64,000 nt of DNA, from assembly GCF_036194065.1 (NCBI RefSeq), contig NZ_CP108095.1:6882001-6946000 (forward strand). The letters are read 5' to 3'. Under the pieces are notes generated by a model. It was not told the origin of the DNA and made no database searches. It was given only the letters and a program-made list of their open reading frames with translations. The DNA is from Streptomyces sp. NBC_00239 (GTDB lineage Bacteria > Actinomycetota > Actinomycetes > Streptomycetales > Streptomycetaceae). Shown piece by piece: positions 34,018 to 41,724 of this stretch (the first letter of the stretch is position 1; every line of letters begins with the position of its first letter). The position numbers were made by a program, and so were the translations under genes.

Positions 34018-34620
34018 ATGGCAGGCTCGTGCCGCATGATCGATGATTTCGCGAAAGACAACCTGCACAAGAGACTGCGGCGGGACCGTGAGGCGTTGCT
34101 CTGGAAGCTCGACGGCTTGTCCGAATACGACGCGCGCCGGCCTCTGACGGCGACCGGGACCAACCTCCTCGGCCTGGTCAAACACGTGGCCACGGTCGAG
34201 GCCAGGTACTTCGGTGAGGTCTTCGGCCGCCCTTCTCCGGAGCCGCTTTGCCGGTGGCAGGACTCCGACGGCAGCGATCAATGGGCGGCCGAGAACGAGA
34301 CGCGTGGTCAGATCGTCGGGTTCTACCGGCGCACGTGGGAACACTCGGATGCGACGATCGACGAGCTTGCCCTCGATGCCCCCGGCCACGTGCCCTGGTG
34401 GCCGGAGCCTTATACGAACACGAACCTGTTCGCCATCATGGTCCATGTCCTCGGCGAGACCATCCGGCATGCCGGGCACGCCGACATCCTGCGCGAGGGC
34501 GTAGACGGCCGGACCGGGATGCGCGCCGAACACGAGCAGCCGATAGACAAGGAAGCCCGCGCAGCCTACTTCGCGAAGATCGAGCAAGCCGCCAGGATGG
34601 CCACACCAACCACCGCGTAG
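34018..34620 (+). CDS. DinB / DUF664-family protein
   Basis: 200 residues (or 194 from the ATG at 34036, which matches the MIDDFAKDNLHKRL start common in the family). KLDGLSEYDARRPLTATGTN, LLGLVKHVATVEARYFGEVF and LGETIRHAGHADILRE supply the three histidines of the DinB metal site. DinB proteins include mycothiol- or bacillithiol-dependent transferases. The gene sits between two oppositely oriented IS5-type remnants, so it may have been brought in with them. Confidence 0.82.
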   Translation: MAGSCRMIDDFAKDNLHKRLRRDREALLWKLDGLSEYDARRPLTATGTNLLGLVKHVATVEARYFGEVFGRPSPEPLCRWQDSDGSDQWAAENETRGQIVGFYRRTWEHSDATIDELALDAPGHVPWWPEPYTNTNLFAIMVHVLGETIRHAGHADILREGVDGRTGMRAEHEQPIDKEARAAYFAKIEQAARMATPTTA

Positions 34621-34656
34621 GGGCTGTTCCAGGACATGAGGTGATGTTCGAACGGC

Positions 34657-35409
34657 ATGATGCCGGTCGTGAGCGCTGATCTGTCGAAGCGTCTGGTTCC
34701 TGATGAACTCTGGGAGCTGGTTGGCCCGTTCACGGCAGTGGCGTACGTGCTGACCAGCGGCTGTGCCTGGCAGCATCTGCCGCCGACGTTCGGCACGTCC
34801 TCCGCCACCGCGCATCGGCGCTTCACGGTATGGACCGGGGTCGGCCTGTGGCGTCGGCTGCATCGGGCGGTGCTGGACGAACTCGGGGTCCGGGGCGAGG
34901 TGGACTGGACCTCGACGATCGTCGACGCATCCTCCGTTCGCGCCAACGGGGGATCGCTGACGGGCCCGCACCCCGGGCGATCGTGGCAAGAAGGGCAGCA
35001 AGCTGCCCGTCTTGTCCGATGCCCAGGGCATCCCGCTCGCCGTCGCCGTGTCGGGTGCGAACATGCACGACAGCCTCGCCTTCAGGCCGCTCATCCTTGG
35101 CATCCCGGCCGTCCGGTCCGGCCGGGGGCCCCGACGGCGCCGGCCTGCCAAACTTCGCGCGGACAAGGCGCACTTCTCCGCCGAACACCTCATCTGGCTG
35201 CGCGAGCGTGGGCTTGTCGCGCGCATCGCGCGGCCAGGCATCGAGTCCGGCGAACGCCTCGGCCGGCACCGCTGGAAGATCGAACGGTCGATCGCTTGGC
35301 TCTTCGGCTACCGCCGCCTGAGCATCCGATACGAACGAAAGGGCTCGCACTCCTCGCCTTGGCCGCTGCCCTGACCTGCTACAAGGAGCTCGCGAAACTT
35401 GCCACGTGA
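34657..35409 (+). pseudogene. IS5-family transposase remnant with internal deletion and two frameshifts
   Basis: LSKRLVPDELWELVGPF is joined directly to AVAYVLTSGCAWQHLPPTFG, so about 25 residues are missing. A frameshift after LTGPHPG (about 34980) moves the reading to LSDAQGIPLAVAVSGANMHD. Another near 35345 returns it to LALLALAAALTCYKELAK. The DDE parts are recognisable but interrupted, so the copy is dead. Confidence 0.8.
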
Positions 35410-35822
35410 GACGACCTCGTAGAATCTCGGACACGTCGTCCGCGTGTACGGGGCCCGGATACCTCGGCGCAGAGTTCGTAGCGCGCCTCCATTGCGGGTT
35501 GAAGCATGCGGCCCTCCGCTCTCGCCTCTGTCCGCCCTCGCCTCTGTTGGGCGCGATTTACCGGCCCCAGCCGGTCGCGAGGCCCAAGTCCATAAGTTGA
35601 TCAAGGCTGGCGCCCTGCTCCGTCCTGGGACCCGTCCGGCGCTTCGCTGTGTCTCTGCGGCGCGGCACGGGTTCACGCTGGAGGAGGATCGCGAGCGGGT
35701 GCTGCTCAACGCCGCTCGGGCACCTGACCGCGCGGCACCATCGGGGGTGGCGCCGTCGCGGCGCCGAGGCCCGCCTTGGGTCCGCCAATCCGCTGCCCAC
35801 GCCACGCGCGGGGAGCAGTGGG
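35410..35822. other. No recognisable gene
   Basis: A plus-strand frame through 35444-35854 stays open (HGFTLEEDRERVLLNAARAP) but matches nothing I know and has no convincing start. Confidence 0.35.
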
Positions 35823-35893
35823 CGCCCCTGCGGCTGGATGCCCTCAACGGGTGAAGCTTCAGGCTTCGGAGACCCTATACAGCCGCAGGGGCG
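35823..35893. terminator. Strong hairpin, perfect 14-bp stem
   Basis: CGCCCCTGCGGCTG (35823-35836) is exactly complementary to CAGCCGCAGGGGCG (35880-35893). The 43-nt loop contains a second small hairpin, GAAGCTTCAGGCTTC. It may terminate a leftward transcript from the ArsR-type site at 35971, or be a structured RNA. Confidence 0.5.
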
Positions 35894-35970
35894 AGTGTCG
35901 TGCTTCGTCGAGGCCGGGGCCCTGGCGGGGCCGTAGGGAGCTGCAGACTGCCAGACATGCCGACATGGAT

Positions 35971-35990
35971 AGTTGCGAAAAATTGCAACT
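35971..35990. promoter_or_regulatory. ArsR-type palindrome AGTTGCGAAAAATTGCAACT
   Basis: The most symmetrical of the sites (AGTTGC arms). It lies just beyond the 3' end of the roadblock gene, with no coding gene in a position to be controlled; leftward lies the strong hairpin at 35823-35893. Confidence 0.65.
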
Positions 35991-36016
35991 CTTGGGCGTG
36001 GGAAAGAGGGCTGAGC

Positions 36017-36391
36017 TCAGATTTCGAGGTCGGCTTCGATGCGCCGCAGCTGGTGGCGGGCCATGGCCAGGTTGGCGTTGCGCTTGTCGAGGACGAGGTA
36101 GAGGAAGAGGGTTTCCTTGCCGCGTCCGGTGCACAGGAGCAGGAGGTGGTACTGGTTGCCGAGGGTGATCAGGACGTCCTCGATGGCGTCGGTGAGTCCG
36201 AGGTGTTCCATCGTGCGGACCTTGGCGCGGATGACGTCGGTGTTGCCGGCTGCGGCCACGGCGAGGTCGAGGTCGCGTCCGCCGCCTGCGGTGCCGAGTG
36301 CCATTCCGCTGTTGTAGTCGACCACTGCGGCTCCGAGGGTCCCCTCGACGCTGGTCATGATGTCCTTGAGGGCGGTGTCCACGTTGGCCAT
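36017..36391 (-). CDS. Roadblock/LC7-domain protein
   Basis: 124 residues: VDTALKDIMTSVEGTLGAAV, VDYNSGMALGTAGGGRDLDL, IEDVLITLGNQYHLLLL and FLYLVLDKRNANLAMARHQL. Single-domain roadblock proteins in actinomycetes usually pair with small GTPases in conservon-type complexes; no GTPase is encoded nearby, so the partner is elsewhere or the protein works alone. ATG at 36391. Confidence 0.8.
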   Translation of the reverse strand: MANVDTALKDIMTSVEGTLGAAVVDYNSGMALGTAGGGRDLDLAVAAAGNTDVIRAKVRTMEHLGLTDAIEDVLITLGNQYHLLLLCTGRGKETLFLYLVLDKRNANLAMARHQLRRIEADLEI

Positions 36392-36586
36392 GATGTCGCC
36401 TTCCGGTGTGTCTGCGTGCGCGCTGGGCGCGGGCTGTCACCGGGACGCTACTCATTGCCTGGCCCCGCCCGTGGGGGATTCGGCAAGTTCGGGTGGGGTT
36501 GGCGTGATCGGGCGGAGGGAGTGGGGCGGGCCGTCCCGCAGCGCGGGAGGGTGCCGGAGGACTGGCGTCCGGGGCGGGTGTGCGGG

Positions 36587-36967
36587 TTATCGGTGGGGGT
36601 GGGCGGTGAGGTCGGCCAGCAGGCTGGCCTGGCCCTGTAGGACGCCGGTGAGGATGCTGCGGGCCACGCGCAGGAGCTCGGCGACTTCGTCGCTGGCGAG
36701 GCGGTAGTGGACGCTGACGCCCTCTCGTCGGGTGTGGACGAGGTTGGCTCTGCGGAGTACGGCGAGTTGCTGGGACAGGGACGCGGATTCCACGCCTACC
36801 TCGGTGAGGAGTTCGGAGACTGCGTGTTCGCGTTGGCTCAGGAGTTCCAGGACGCGGATGCGTACCGGGTGGCCGAGGGTTTTGAAGAACTCTGCCTTCA
36901 ACTGGTAGAGGGGAGTGCTGACCTCTGGGGTCTCGTCCTCGTTCGCTTTGCTGGCGCGTCCTGACAC
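36587..36967 (-). CDS. ArsR-family transcriptional repressor (paralog 2)
   Basis: 126 residues if it starts at GTG 36967; the codon before STPLYQLKAEFF is GTC, so no start exists at the paralogs' usual position. Core: FKTLGHPVRIRVLELLSQRE, ESASLSQQLAVLRRANLVHT and EGVSVHYRLASDEVAELL. An ArsR-type half-palindrome lies about 60 bp upstream at 37029. Confidence 0.82.
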   Translation of the reverse strand: MSGRASKANEDETPEVSTPLYQLKAEFFKTLGHPVRIRVLELLSQREHAVSELLTEVGVESASLSQQLAVLRRANLVHTRREGVSVHYRLASDEVAELLRVARSILTGVLQGQASLLADLTAHPHR

Positions 36968-37028
36968 GGCGTGGGCCCAATCCTGGCGTCGGGCGGCTGT
37001 CGGACGTCTGCCGCGCTGTGACCGCCAC

Positions 37029-37048
37029 AATTGCAGAATTCCGTACGC
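37029..37048. promoter_or_regulatory. Partial ArsR-type site AATTGCAGAATTCCGTACGC
   Basis: The left arm AATTGCAGA is identical to the 40089 and 43884 sites, but the right arm has decayed. It lies upstream of arsR paralog 2. Confidence 0.45.
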
Positions 37049-37248
37049 TGCGGACCGTTGCCCGGGGTATCGGGGTATCGGGGAATCAGGTCGCGTGGTG
37101 TCTGTGTCCGCCGCGGTTACGGCTGCGGCACTGACTGCAGGCCGCGGCCGGGGGCCACTGGCTCGAGGGTGTTTTCTCGCCATGGCCTGGCCAAGGAAGT
37201 GCCAAGGCGGCCCGTGGTCCCGGGCGTCGGGCCTGGTGCCCGCCTAGG

Positions 37249-37992
37249 GTGATGTGCGTGAGTGCCCAGGGTGAAGGCGGCGGGAAGGTGCTGGGGAGGC
37301 GCGGGCTCGCTCGCTTCGCCCTCACGGGTGCGGTCGCCTTGGGGGCGGGGCTCGTATCCGGTTCCAGCGCCGTCTCCACGCGTTCCGATGGCGGGGTGCG
37401 CAGGCGTCCCGTGACGCCGGAAGGCGCGTGGGCGGAGCTGGCCGCGGGCAACGGCCGCTGGCGGACACTGCGTGAGCGGCATCCGGACGAGTCGGGTGGG
37501 TTGCGCAGGGAGCTGGTGGGCGGCCAGCATCCGTTCGCCGTGGTGCTGGGCTGCGTGGATTCCCGCGTTCCGCCGGAGCTGGTCTTCGATCAGGGGCTCG
37601 GTGACCTGCTGACGGTCCGCTCGGCCGGTGAAGTCCTGGACGAGGCGGTGGTGGGGAGCGTCGCGTACGGGGTGCTGGAGCTGGGGATTCCGCTGGTGGT
37701 GGTCCTGGGGCACCAGGCGTGCGGGGCCGTCGCCGCCGCCGTCCACGCCGAGACGGGGCAGGGTGAGCTGCCAGGTCCTCTGCGGTATCTGGCCGGGCAG
37801 ATCCGTCCGTCGATCGATCGCACGCTGACGGGGGACGCGTGCGTGGACGCGGCGGTCACCGCGAACGTGCGCCGGGTGGCCTCGCGGCTGGCCGCCCAGT
37901 CCGAGATGGCGGGGCGTATCGCGGCGGGGAAGCTGGCGGTGGTCGGGGCCCGCTACGAACTGGCCGGCCAGTGGGCGCACCGGGTCGGCTGA
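37249..37992 (+). CDS. Beta-class carbonic anhydrase, probably exported
   Basis: 247 residues from GTG 37249 (ATG 37252 and GTG 37258 are alternatives). Zinc ligands are Cys102-x-Asp104-x-Arg106 (CVDSRVPPE), His155 and Cys158 (GHQACGA). A twin-arginine-like signal precedes (GRRGLARFALTGAVALGAG), so the enzyme is probably secreted or lipid-anchored by the Tat route. It interconverts CO2 and bicarbonate. With the SulP transporter on the same element, it could supply bicarbonate to the cell. Confidence 0.85.
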   Translation: MMCVSAQGEGGGKVLGRRGLARFALTGAVALGAGLVSGSSAVSTRSDGGVRRRPVTPEGAWAELAAGNGRWRTLRERHPDESGGLRRELVGGQHPFAVVLGCVDSRVPPELVFDQGLGDLLTVRSAGEVLDEAVVGSVAYGVLELGIPLVVVLGHQACGAVAAAVHAETGQGELPGPLRYLAGQIRPSIDRTLTGDACVDAAVTANVRRVASRLAAQSEMAGRIAAGKLAVVGARYELAGQWAHRVG

Positions 37993-38041
37993 CCGGGAGT
38001 GGGCGGTCAAAGAGACTGGCGGGCGGGGCAGGCCACGCTAG

Positions 38042-38061
38042 ACTTGCAGAGTTATGCAATT
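38042..38061. promoter_or_regulatory. ArsR-type palindrome ACTTGCAGAGTTATGCAATT
   Basis: It lies 36 bp before the first gene of the rightward four-gene operon 38097-39123 and matches the consensus in both arms. Confidence 0.65.
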
Positions 38062-38096
38062 TACTAGTTCCATGATGGTGGACGGGGGGTTGCGGT

Positions 38097-38273
38097 GTGG
38101 TCGGATTCGAGGGTGCGGCGCTGGAGCGGGTCCGTGTGGCGCGGGTTCGTCTGGAGGCTGCGCGGGAGGCCGAGGACGCCTTCGAGGAGGCGCAGGCAGC
38201 CGAGGAGCTGGAGGACGCTTCGCGTCTGGCCCGGGAGCACGGCATCGGTGCTGATGAGCCGGGTGTCCGGTGA
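38097..38273 (+). CDS. Small acidic helical protein (58 aa)
   Basis: GTG at 38097 follows GGGGGGTT. The protein (FEGAALERVRVARVRLEAAR, then EAQAAEELEDASRLAREHGI) is an amphipathic coiled coil resembling the small protein at 31821-32009. It overlaps the ATPase gene by 20 bp. Confidence 0.55.
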   Translation: MVGFEGAALERVRVARVRLEAAREAEDAFEEAQAAEELEDASRLAREHGIGADEPGVR

Positions 38274-38745
38274 ATCTGGCGGCGCGGCCGCAGGCGGGCC
38301 GGTAATGGGCCGCGATCCGAGCGGGCGGCAGTTGGTCCGGGAGCGTCGCCATGCCTGGACGGTGCCGCTGGCGCCGGGTTCGGTGAGGGCCGCGCGCGAG
38401 CGCACCGAACGGTCCCTGGTGCTGTTCGGTGTAGGAGGAGCATCCTCGCTCGGCGGTGCGGTGCTTTTGGTGGTCAGCGAGCTGGTGGCCAACGCCGCCC
38501 GCCACGCCACGGCATCCCCCGAGGCCGAGATCACCCTGACCATGACCGATCACCTGCTCGTCGTCGCCGTCGGGGACCTCGACCCGCTCCCGGTCACGCT
38601 CGCCGACCGGTCCGCGGGACAGGGGCTGCGCACGGTGGCGGACCTGGCGCGGGCCCACGGCGGCGACGTCGGCGTCGAACCCTCGCCCGACGGGCGCGGG
38701 AAGACGGTGCTGGTCCGCTTCATCCTGCCGTCCGGAACACCGTGA
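38254..38745 (+). CDS. Anti-sigma-factor-like ATP-binding protein (HATPase, RsbW-type)
   Basis: 163 residues. The Bergerat N-box is VVSELVANAARHA, the G1 box is DLDPLPVTLADRSAGQGLRT, and a C-terminal GRGKTVLVRFILP strand follows. Actinomycete paralogs of RsbW act as anti-sigma kinases or regulators without a catalytic phosphotransfer. Likely partners are the STAS proteins of this element. Start taken as ATG 38254; ATG 38305 is possible. Confidence 0.8.
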   Translation: MSRVSGESGGAAAGGPVMGRDPSGRQLVRERRHAWTVPLAPGSVRAARERTERSLVLFGVGGASSLGGAVLLVVSELVANAARHATASPEAEITLTMTDHLLVVAVGDLDPLPVTLADRSAGQGLRTVADLARAHGGDVGVEPSPDGRGKTVLVRFILPSGTP

Positions 38746-38785
38746 CCGGCGCATCGTGAGCGGCACCGACGAAGTGGAGGAGCAG

Positions 38786-38968
38786 ATGTACGAGATCACG
38801 TATCTGGGCGGGGACGATCCGGCGACCTGCCGGGTGGCGGCCGCCGAGGTCGCGGACCTCATCGAGCAGGCCGGCTCCGTCGGTGCCACGATCCTCATCC
38901 GGCCCTACGCCCGCCCGGCGACCGCTCGGGACGCCGCAGCGGCAGGGAAGGGAGCAAGTCAGTCATGA
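38786..38968 (+). CDS. Small uncharacterised protein (60 aa)
   Basis: ATG 38786 is preceded by GGAGGAGCAG. The sequence YEITYLGGDDPATCRVAAAE, then VADLIEQAGSVGATILIRPY, suggests an alpha/beta fold with one cysteine. The stop overlaps the next gene as ATGA. No family recognised. Confidence 0.55.
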   Translation: MYEITYLGGDDPATCRVAAAEVADLIEQAGSVGATILIRPYARPATARDAAAAGKGASQS

Positions 38969-39123
38969 GCGACGACAAACGCGCCGAGACGGCGAGAGCG
39001 GATGCGGAGAAGTGGAAGGAGAAAGGGGTCGCGCTGCGCGCGTTCTTCTACATCTTCGGCACGCACGTGTTCGCCGGATTCATCTGGCTGCTGTTCTATC
39101 TGGGCCAGCACGCCCAGAAGTAA
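38965..39123 (+). CDS. DUF6126-like single-span membrane protein (52 aa)
   Basis: A charged N-terminus (KRAETARADAEKWKEKG) is followed by one hydrophobic helix (RAFFYIFGTHVFAGFIWLLF) and YLGQHAQK. This matches the small family known as DUF6126 in streptomycetes; function unknown. It is the last gene of the ArsR-site-led operon. Confidence 0.7.
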   Translation: MSDDKRAETARADAEKWKEKGVALRAFFYIFGTHVFAGFIWLLFYLGQHAQK

Positions 39124-39535
39124 CCGCATTCGCCGAGCAGGGCACGGCCATGACATCGAAGGCGCGGACCCCGCCGGCCCGGGACGACCTGCGGCGCCGC
39201 GCCGCGGGCGAATAGGAGTGCCGCATGCTCGCGGCGATCGGGGTGGCGCGGTGGTGTTCCCGCGGCTGGCTCCGTCGGCCGTCCGCTTGGTGCCTCGCGT
39301 GGTGTCGGCCGGTTCGGTGACCCATGCCGCGGAGCGTGTCGGTGACGGGCATCGCCACACTGGAGCGTGAACCGGGGCGTTTTGTCCGCTGCCCGGGCCT
39401 GCTGCCGCTGACGGGCGAGGGCTCGGGCCAGGGCGCGATCCTGGGCATCCGCCGCGCTTCGCTCACCGGCCGTAGTCTGATGGCCGGCTCCTGTAAGCAC
39501 TCCACGGCGGGCTGGGGGCCCGAAGAAAGAGGGAA
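39124..39535. other. No recognisable gene
   Basis: About 410 bp between two convergent transcripts. Open frames here are antisense-like extensions of the neighbours. Confidence 0.4.
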
Positions 39536-39594
39536 GCGGCCGTCTCCCGGTGTCAGAAGCGCCGGGTGAACCCCGCACTACGGAAGACGGCCGC
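39536..39594. terminator. Hairpin between convergent genes
   Basis: GCGGCCGTCT (39536-39545) pairs perfectly with AGACGGCCGC (39585-39594); the loop holds an inner CCCGG/CCGGG stem. It lies just past the stop of arsR paralog 3 and probably stops its transcript. Confidence 0.45.
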
Positions 39595-39615
39595 CGTCTG
39601 AGGGCGCCCGGCCGG

Positions 39616-39951
39616 CTATTTCCGGCTGGTGGCGCGCAGGTCGGCCAGGAGATCGGCCTGGCCCTGCAGGAGACCGGACAGGATGCCGCGGGCGACGCGC
39701 AGGAGTTCGGCGACGTCGGGGCTGGTGAGCCGGTAGTACACGTTGGAGCCCTCACGGCGGGTGGCCACGAGGTTGGCTTTGCGCAGCACCGCGAGCTGCT
39801 GGGACAGGGAAGCGGCTTCGATGCCGACCTCGGCCAGCAACTCGCCGACCGCCTGCTCACGCTCGGCCAACAGCTCCAGCACCCGGATCCGGGCCGGATG
39901 GCCGAGCGTTTTGAAGAACTCGGCCTTCAGCTGGTACAGCGGCGTGACCAT
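39616..39951 (-). CDS. ArsR-family transcriptional repressor (paralog 3)
   Basis: 111 residues from ATG 39951 (GGAG upstream). MVTPLYQLKAEFFKTLGHPA, VGELLAEVGIEAASLSQQLA and EGSNVYYRLTSPDVAELLRV are nearly identical in layout to the other three paralogs. The ArsR-type palindrome at 40089-40108 lies 138 bp upstream. Confidence 0.87.
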   Translation of the reverse strand: MVTPLYQLKAEFFKTLGHPARIRVLELLAEREQAVGELLAEVGIEAASLSQQLAVLRKANLVATRREGSNVYYRLTSPDVAELLRVARGILSGLLQGQADLLADLRATSRK

Positions 39952-40088
39952 CGGCGCTCCTGCGGCGCCGGCCGGGCCGCTGCCATCCCGGGCCGTGTTC
40001 TTCGCGCGTGTACCTGGCACCTCGTCCACCCAAACTCTCCACCAGGGGACCTGCTCCAGCGTCCCCGTCAACATCCTGCGACCTCTAC

Positions 40089-40108
40089 AATTGCAGATTT
40101 TCGCAACT
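40089..40108. promoter_or_regulatory. ArsR-type palindrome AATTGCAGATTTTCGCAACT
   Basis: Both arms match the consensus (TTGCAGA-N-TTCGCAA). It is positioned to control arsR paralog 3. Confidence 0.7.
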
Positions 40109-40185
40109 GATGGATACCCGCGGGAGCGGATCAGGCCGAACAGCCCGTCGTTGAGGGCGCTTCGGCCCGGGCCTCTGTGGCCGGG

Positions 40186-40407
40186 TCAGGCCTTCTTGAC
40201 GAATTCGCTCTTCAGGACCAGGCCCTTGACCTTTTTGGTGTTGCACTCGATCTCGCCGGGCCGGGAGGTGAGGCGGATGTTCTTGACGAGGGTGCCGCGC
40301 TTGAGGGTCTCGGAGGTGCCCTTGACCTTGAGGTCCTTGGTCAGCGTGACGGAGTCTCCCTCCTCGAGCACGGTGCCGTTGGAGTCCTTGAAGGTGATGT
40401 CGCTCAT
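40186..40407 (-). CDS. PhnA/YjdM C-terminal-domain protein (73 aa)
   Basis: The sequence ITFKDSNGTVLEEGDSVTLT, then KDLKVKGTSETLKRGTLVKN, with LKSEFVKKA at the end, is the SH3-like C-terminal domain of YjdM/PhnA. The N-terminal zinc ribbon of the classical 110-residue protein is absent. ATG 40407. It lies 35 bp after the STAS gene and may be the end of the arsR-sulP operon. Confidence 0.75.
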   Translation of the reverse strand: MSDITFKDSNGTVLEEGDSVTLTKDLKVKGTSETLKRGTLVKNIRLTSRPGEIECNTKKVKGLVLKSEFVKKA

Positions 40408-40442
40408 GATGTGGCTGTGTTCCTTGGTTGCGAGGTGGCGGG

Positions 40443-40853
40443 TCAGATAGTGCTGGCCGTGACCACGGGGCGGGCGGGCCAGTTGCCGGTGCTCCACTGC
40501 CTGTCGGGCTGGCGAATCTGGCGGTGTGCGGCCAGGGCTGCGGGCAGGTCGGGGTGGACGGGTATGGAGGGTCCGGTGGCCTCGGGGACGAGGGAGCCGT
40601 CGGCGGGGATCGCGGCGAGTTCGAGGCGACGCCCGTGTTCGGCCAGAAGGCGGGCGGCCTGGGCCACGGCCAGCTGCCCGCCGGCCGACCAGCCGTGCAG
40701 GGCGGTCAGGTCCAGGATCACGGGCCCGGTGCCCCGGGCCAGGGCCCAGCCCACCGCGCCGGTGAAGCGGCCGGTCGCCTCCGCGCCGAGGTATCCGGCC
40801 AGGGAGAGGACAGCCAGGTCCTCGTGCGCGGCGTAGTTCCACTCGATCGTCAT
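40443..40853 (-). CDS. STAS-domain protein (paralog of 32402)
   Basis: 136 residues from ATG 40853 (GGAAG upstream). VLSLAGYLGAEATGRFTGAV, VILDLTALHGWSAGGQLAVA and PVHPDLPAALAAHRQ correspond to the STAS fold. A tail after residue 115 is unstructured. It lies 17 bp downstream of the ATPase gene, a typical partner-switch pairing. Confidence 0.75.
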   Translation of the reverse strand: MTIEWNYAAHEDLAVLSLAGYLGAEATGRFTGAVGWALARGTGPVILDLTALHGWSAGGQLAVAQAARLLAEHGRRLELAAIPADGSLVPEATGPSIPVHPDLPAALAAHRQIRQPDRQWSTGNWPARPVVTASTI

Positions 40854-40870
40854 CGTCGCTTCCTCGGTGT

Positions 40871-41296
40871 TCACAGGGGCAGGGTGATCCAGACGCTCTT
40901 GCCGCGACCGTCCGCGTCCGGGCGCACGACGGCGGTGCCGCCCAGTTCCATAGTCATCTCCACCACGGTGGCCAGCCCGCTGCCCGGCTTGATGGCCAGT
41001 GCCCCGTAGAGGGCGGGCAGGTAGGGGTGGCGGTCGTGGACAGCGAACGCGAACACGCCCGGGCCGTGGGCGTAGGTGACGGTGAGCGTAGGGGAGAGCG
41101 CGGCGGCGTGGCGGACAGCGTTGGTGACCAGCTCCGCCAGGATCAGCAGCGCCGGTCCGACACTCGGATGGCGAAGACCCACACCGCACTCCAGCAGCAC
41201 GAGCTCGGTCGTCTCCCTCGCGGTGCGTACGGCGGCGCCCATCGCGGGCAGGGTCAGCACATGCCGGTAGGGCAAAGTCTCCGTCCGGACGCTCAC
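40871..41296 (-). CDS. Anti-sigma-like ATP-binding protein (HATPase)
   Basis: 141 residues from GTG 41296 (GGAGGAGC upstream). N-box LLILAELVTNAVRHA, G-box VHDRHPYLPALYGALAIKPG and GLATVVEMTMELGG, end GRGKSVWITLPL. A paralog of 38254-38745. GTGA overlap with the PPOx-like gene. Confidence 0.8.
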   Translation of the reverse strand: MSVRTETLPYRHVLTLPAMGAAVRTARETTELVLLECGVGLRHPSVGPALLILAELVTNAVRHAAALSPTLTVTYAHGPGVFAFAVHDRHPYLPALYGALAIKPGSGLATVVEMTMELGGTAVVRPDADGRGKSVWITLPL

Positions 41297-41724
41297 CGCT
41301 CCTCCACGGGCGCCAGGCGGTGTCCGGTGAGGGCCTGCGGGTGCAGCCACAGCAGCGTGTCATGGGGCCCGTACGCCATCCCGGGCAGGATCCGCCGGTA
41401 GTGGGCCGTCTCATCGGGGTCGGTGATCACCTCGGCCGGGCCGTGGACGGTGAGCGTCCACCCGGTGCCGGTCCGCGGGTGGATCTGGTCGACCTGGTAG
41501 GTCAGCACCGTCCGGCCGGCGACGGCCGATGTCTGCACCGGCGCGCGCACGACCAGCCGCCCGCACGCCATCACGTGCGTGGCGGGCCGGATGACAGCCT
41601 GCTCCCGCCGCACATACACCAGGCGGCCCCGGTAGAGCGGACGGCCGTGGCTTGCTCCTTCGAGGAGCCAGAGCACTTCTGCCCCGGACATGTCGGTCAG
41701 GTTCAGGTCGGCGGGGACGGTCAT
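41293..41724 (-). CDS. Pyridoxamine 5'-phosphate oxidase-like protein (paralog of 31372)
   Basis: 143 residues. LTYQVDQIHPRTGTGWTLTV, then HGPAEVITDPDETAHYRRIL and LLWLHPQALTGHRLAPVEE parallel the 31372 protein strand by strand. It is coupled on both sides by 4-bp overlaps within the arsR-sulP operon. Confidence 0.72.
   Translation of the reverse strand: MTVPADLNLTDMSGAEVLWLLEGASHGRPLYRGRLVYVRREQAVIRPATHVMACGRLVVRAPVQTSAVAGRTVLTYQVDQIHPRTGTGWTLTVHGPAEVITDPDETAHYRRILPGMAYGPHDTLLWLHPQALTGHRLAPVEER

Noticed and set aside
35441..35854. Possible gene in the gap after the IS5 remnant
   Set aside because: Open frame without start site, domain or neighbour support; listed only as gap content.
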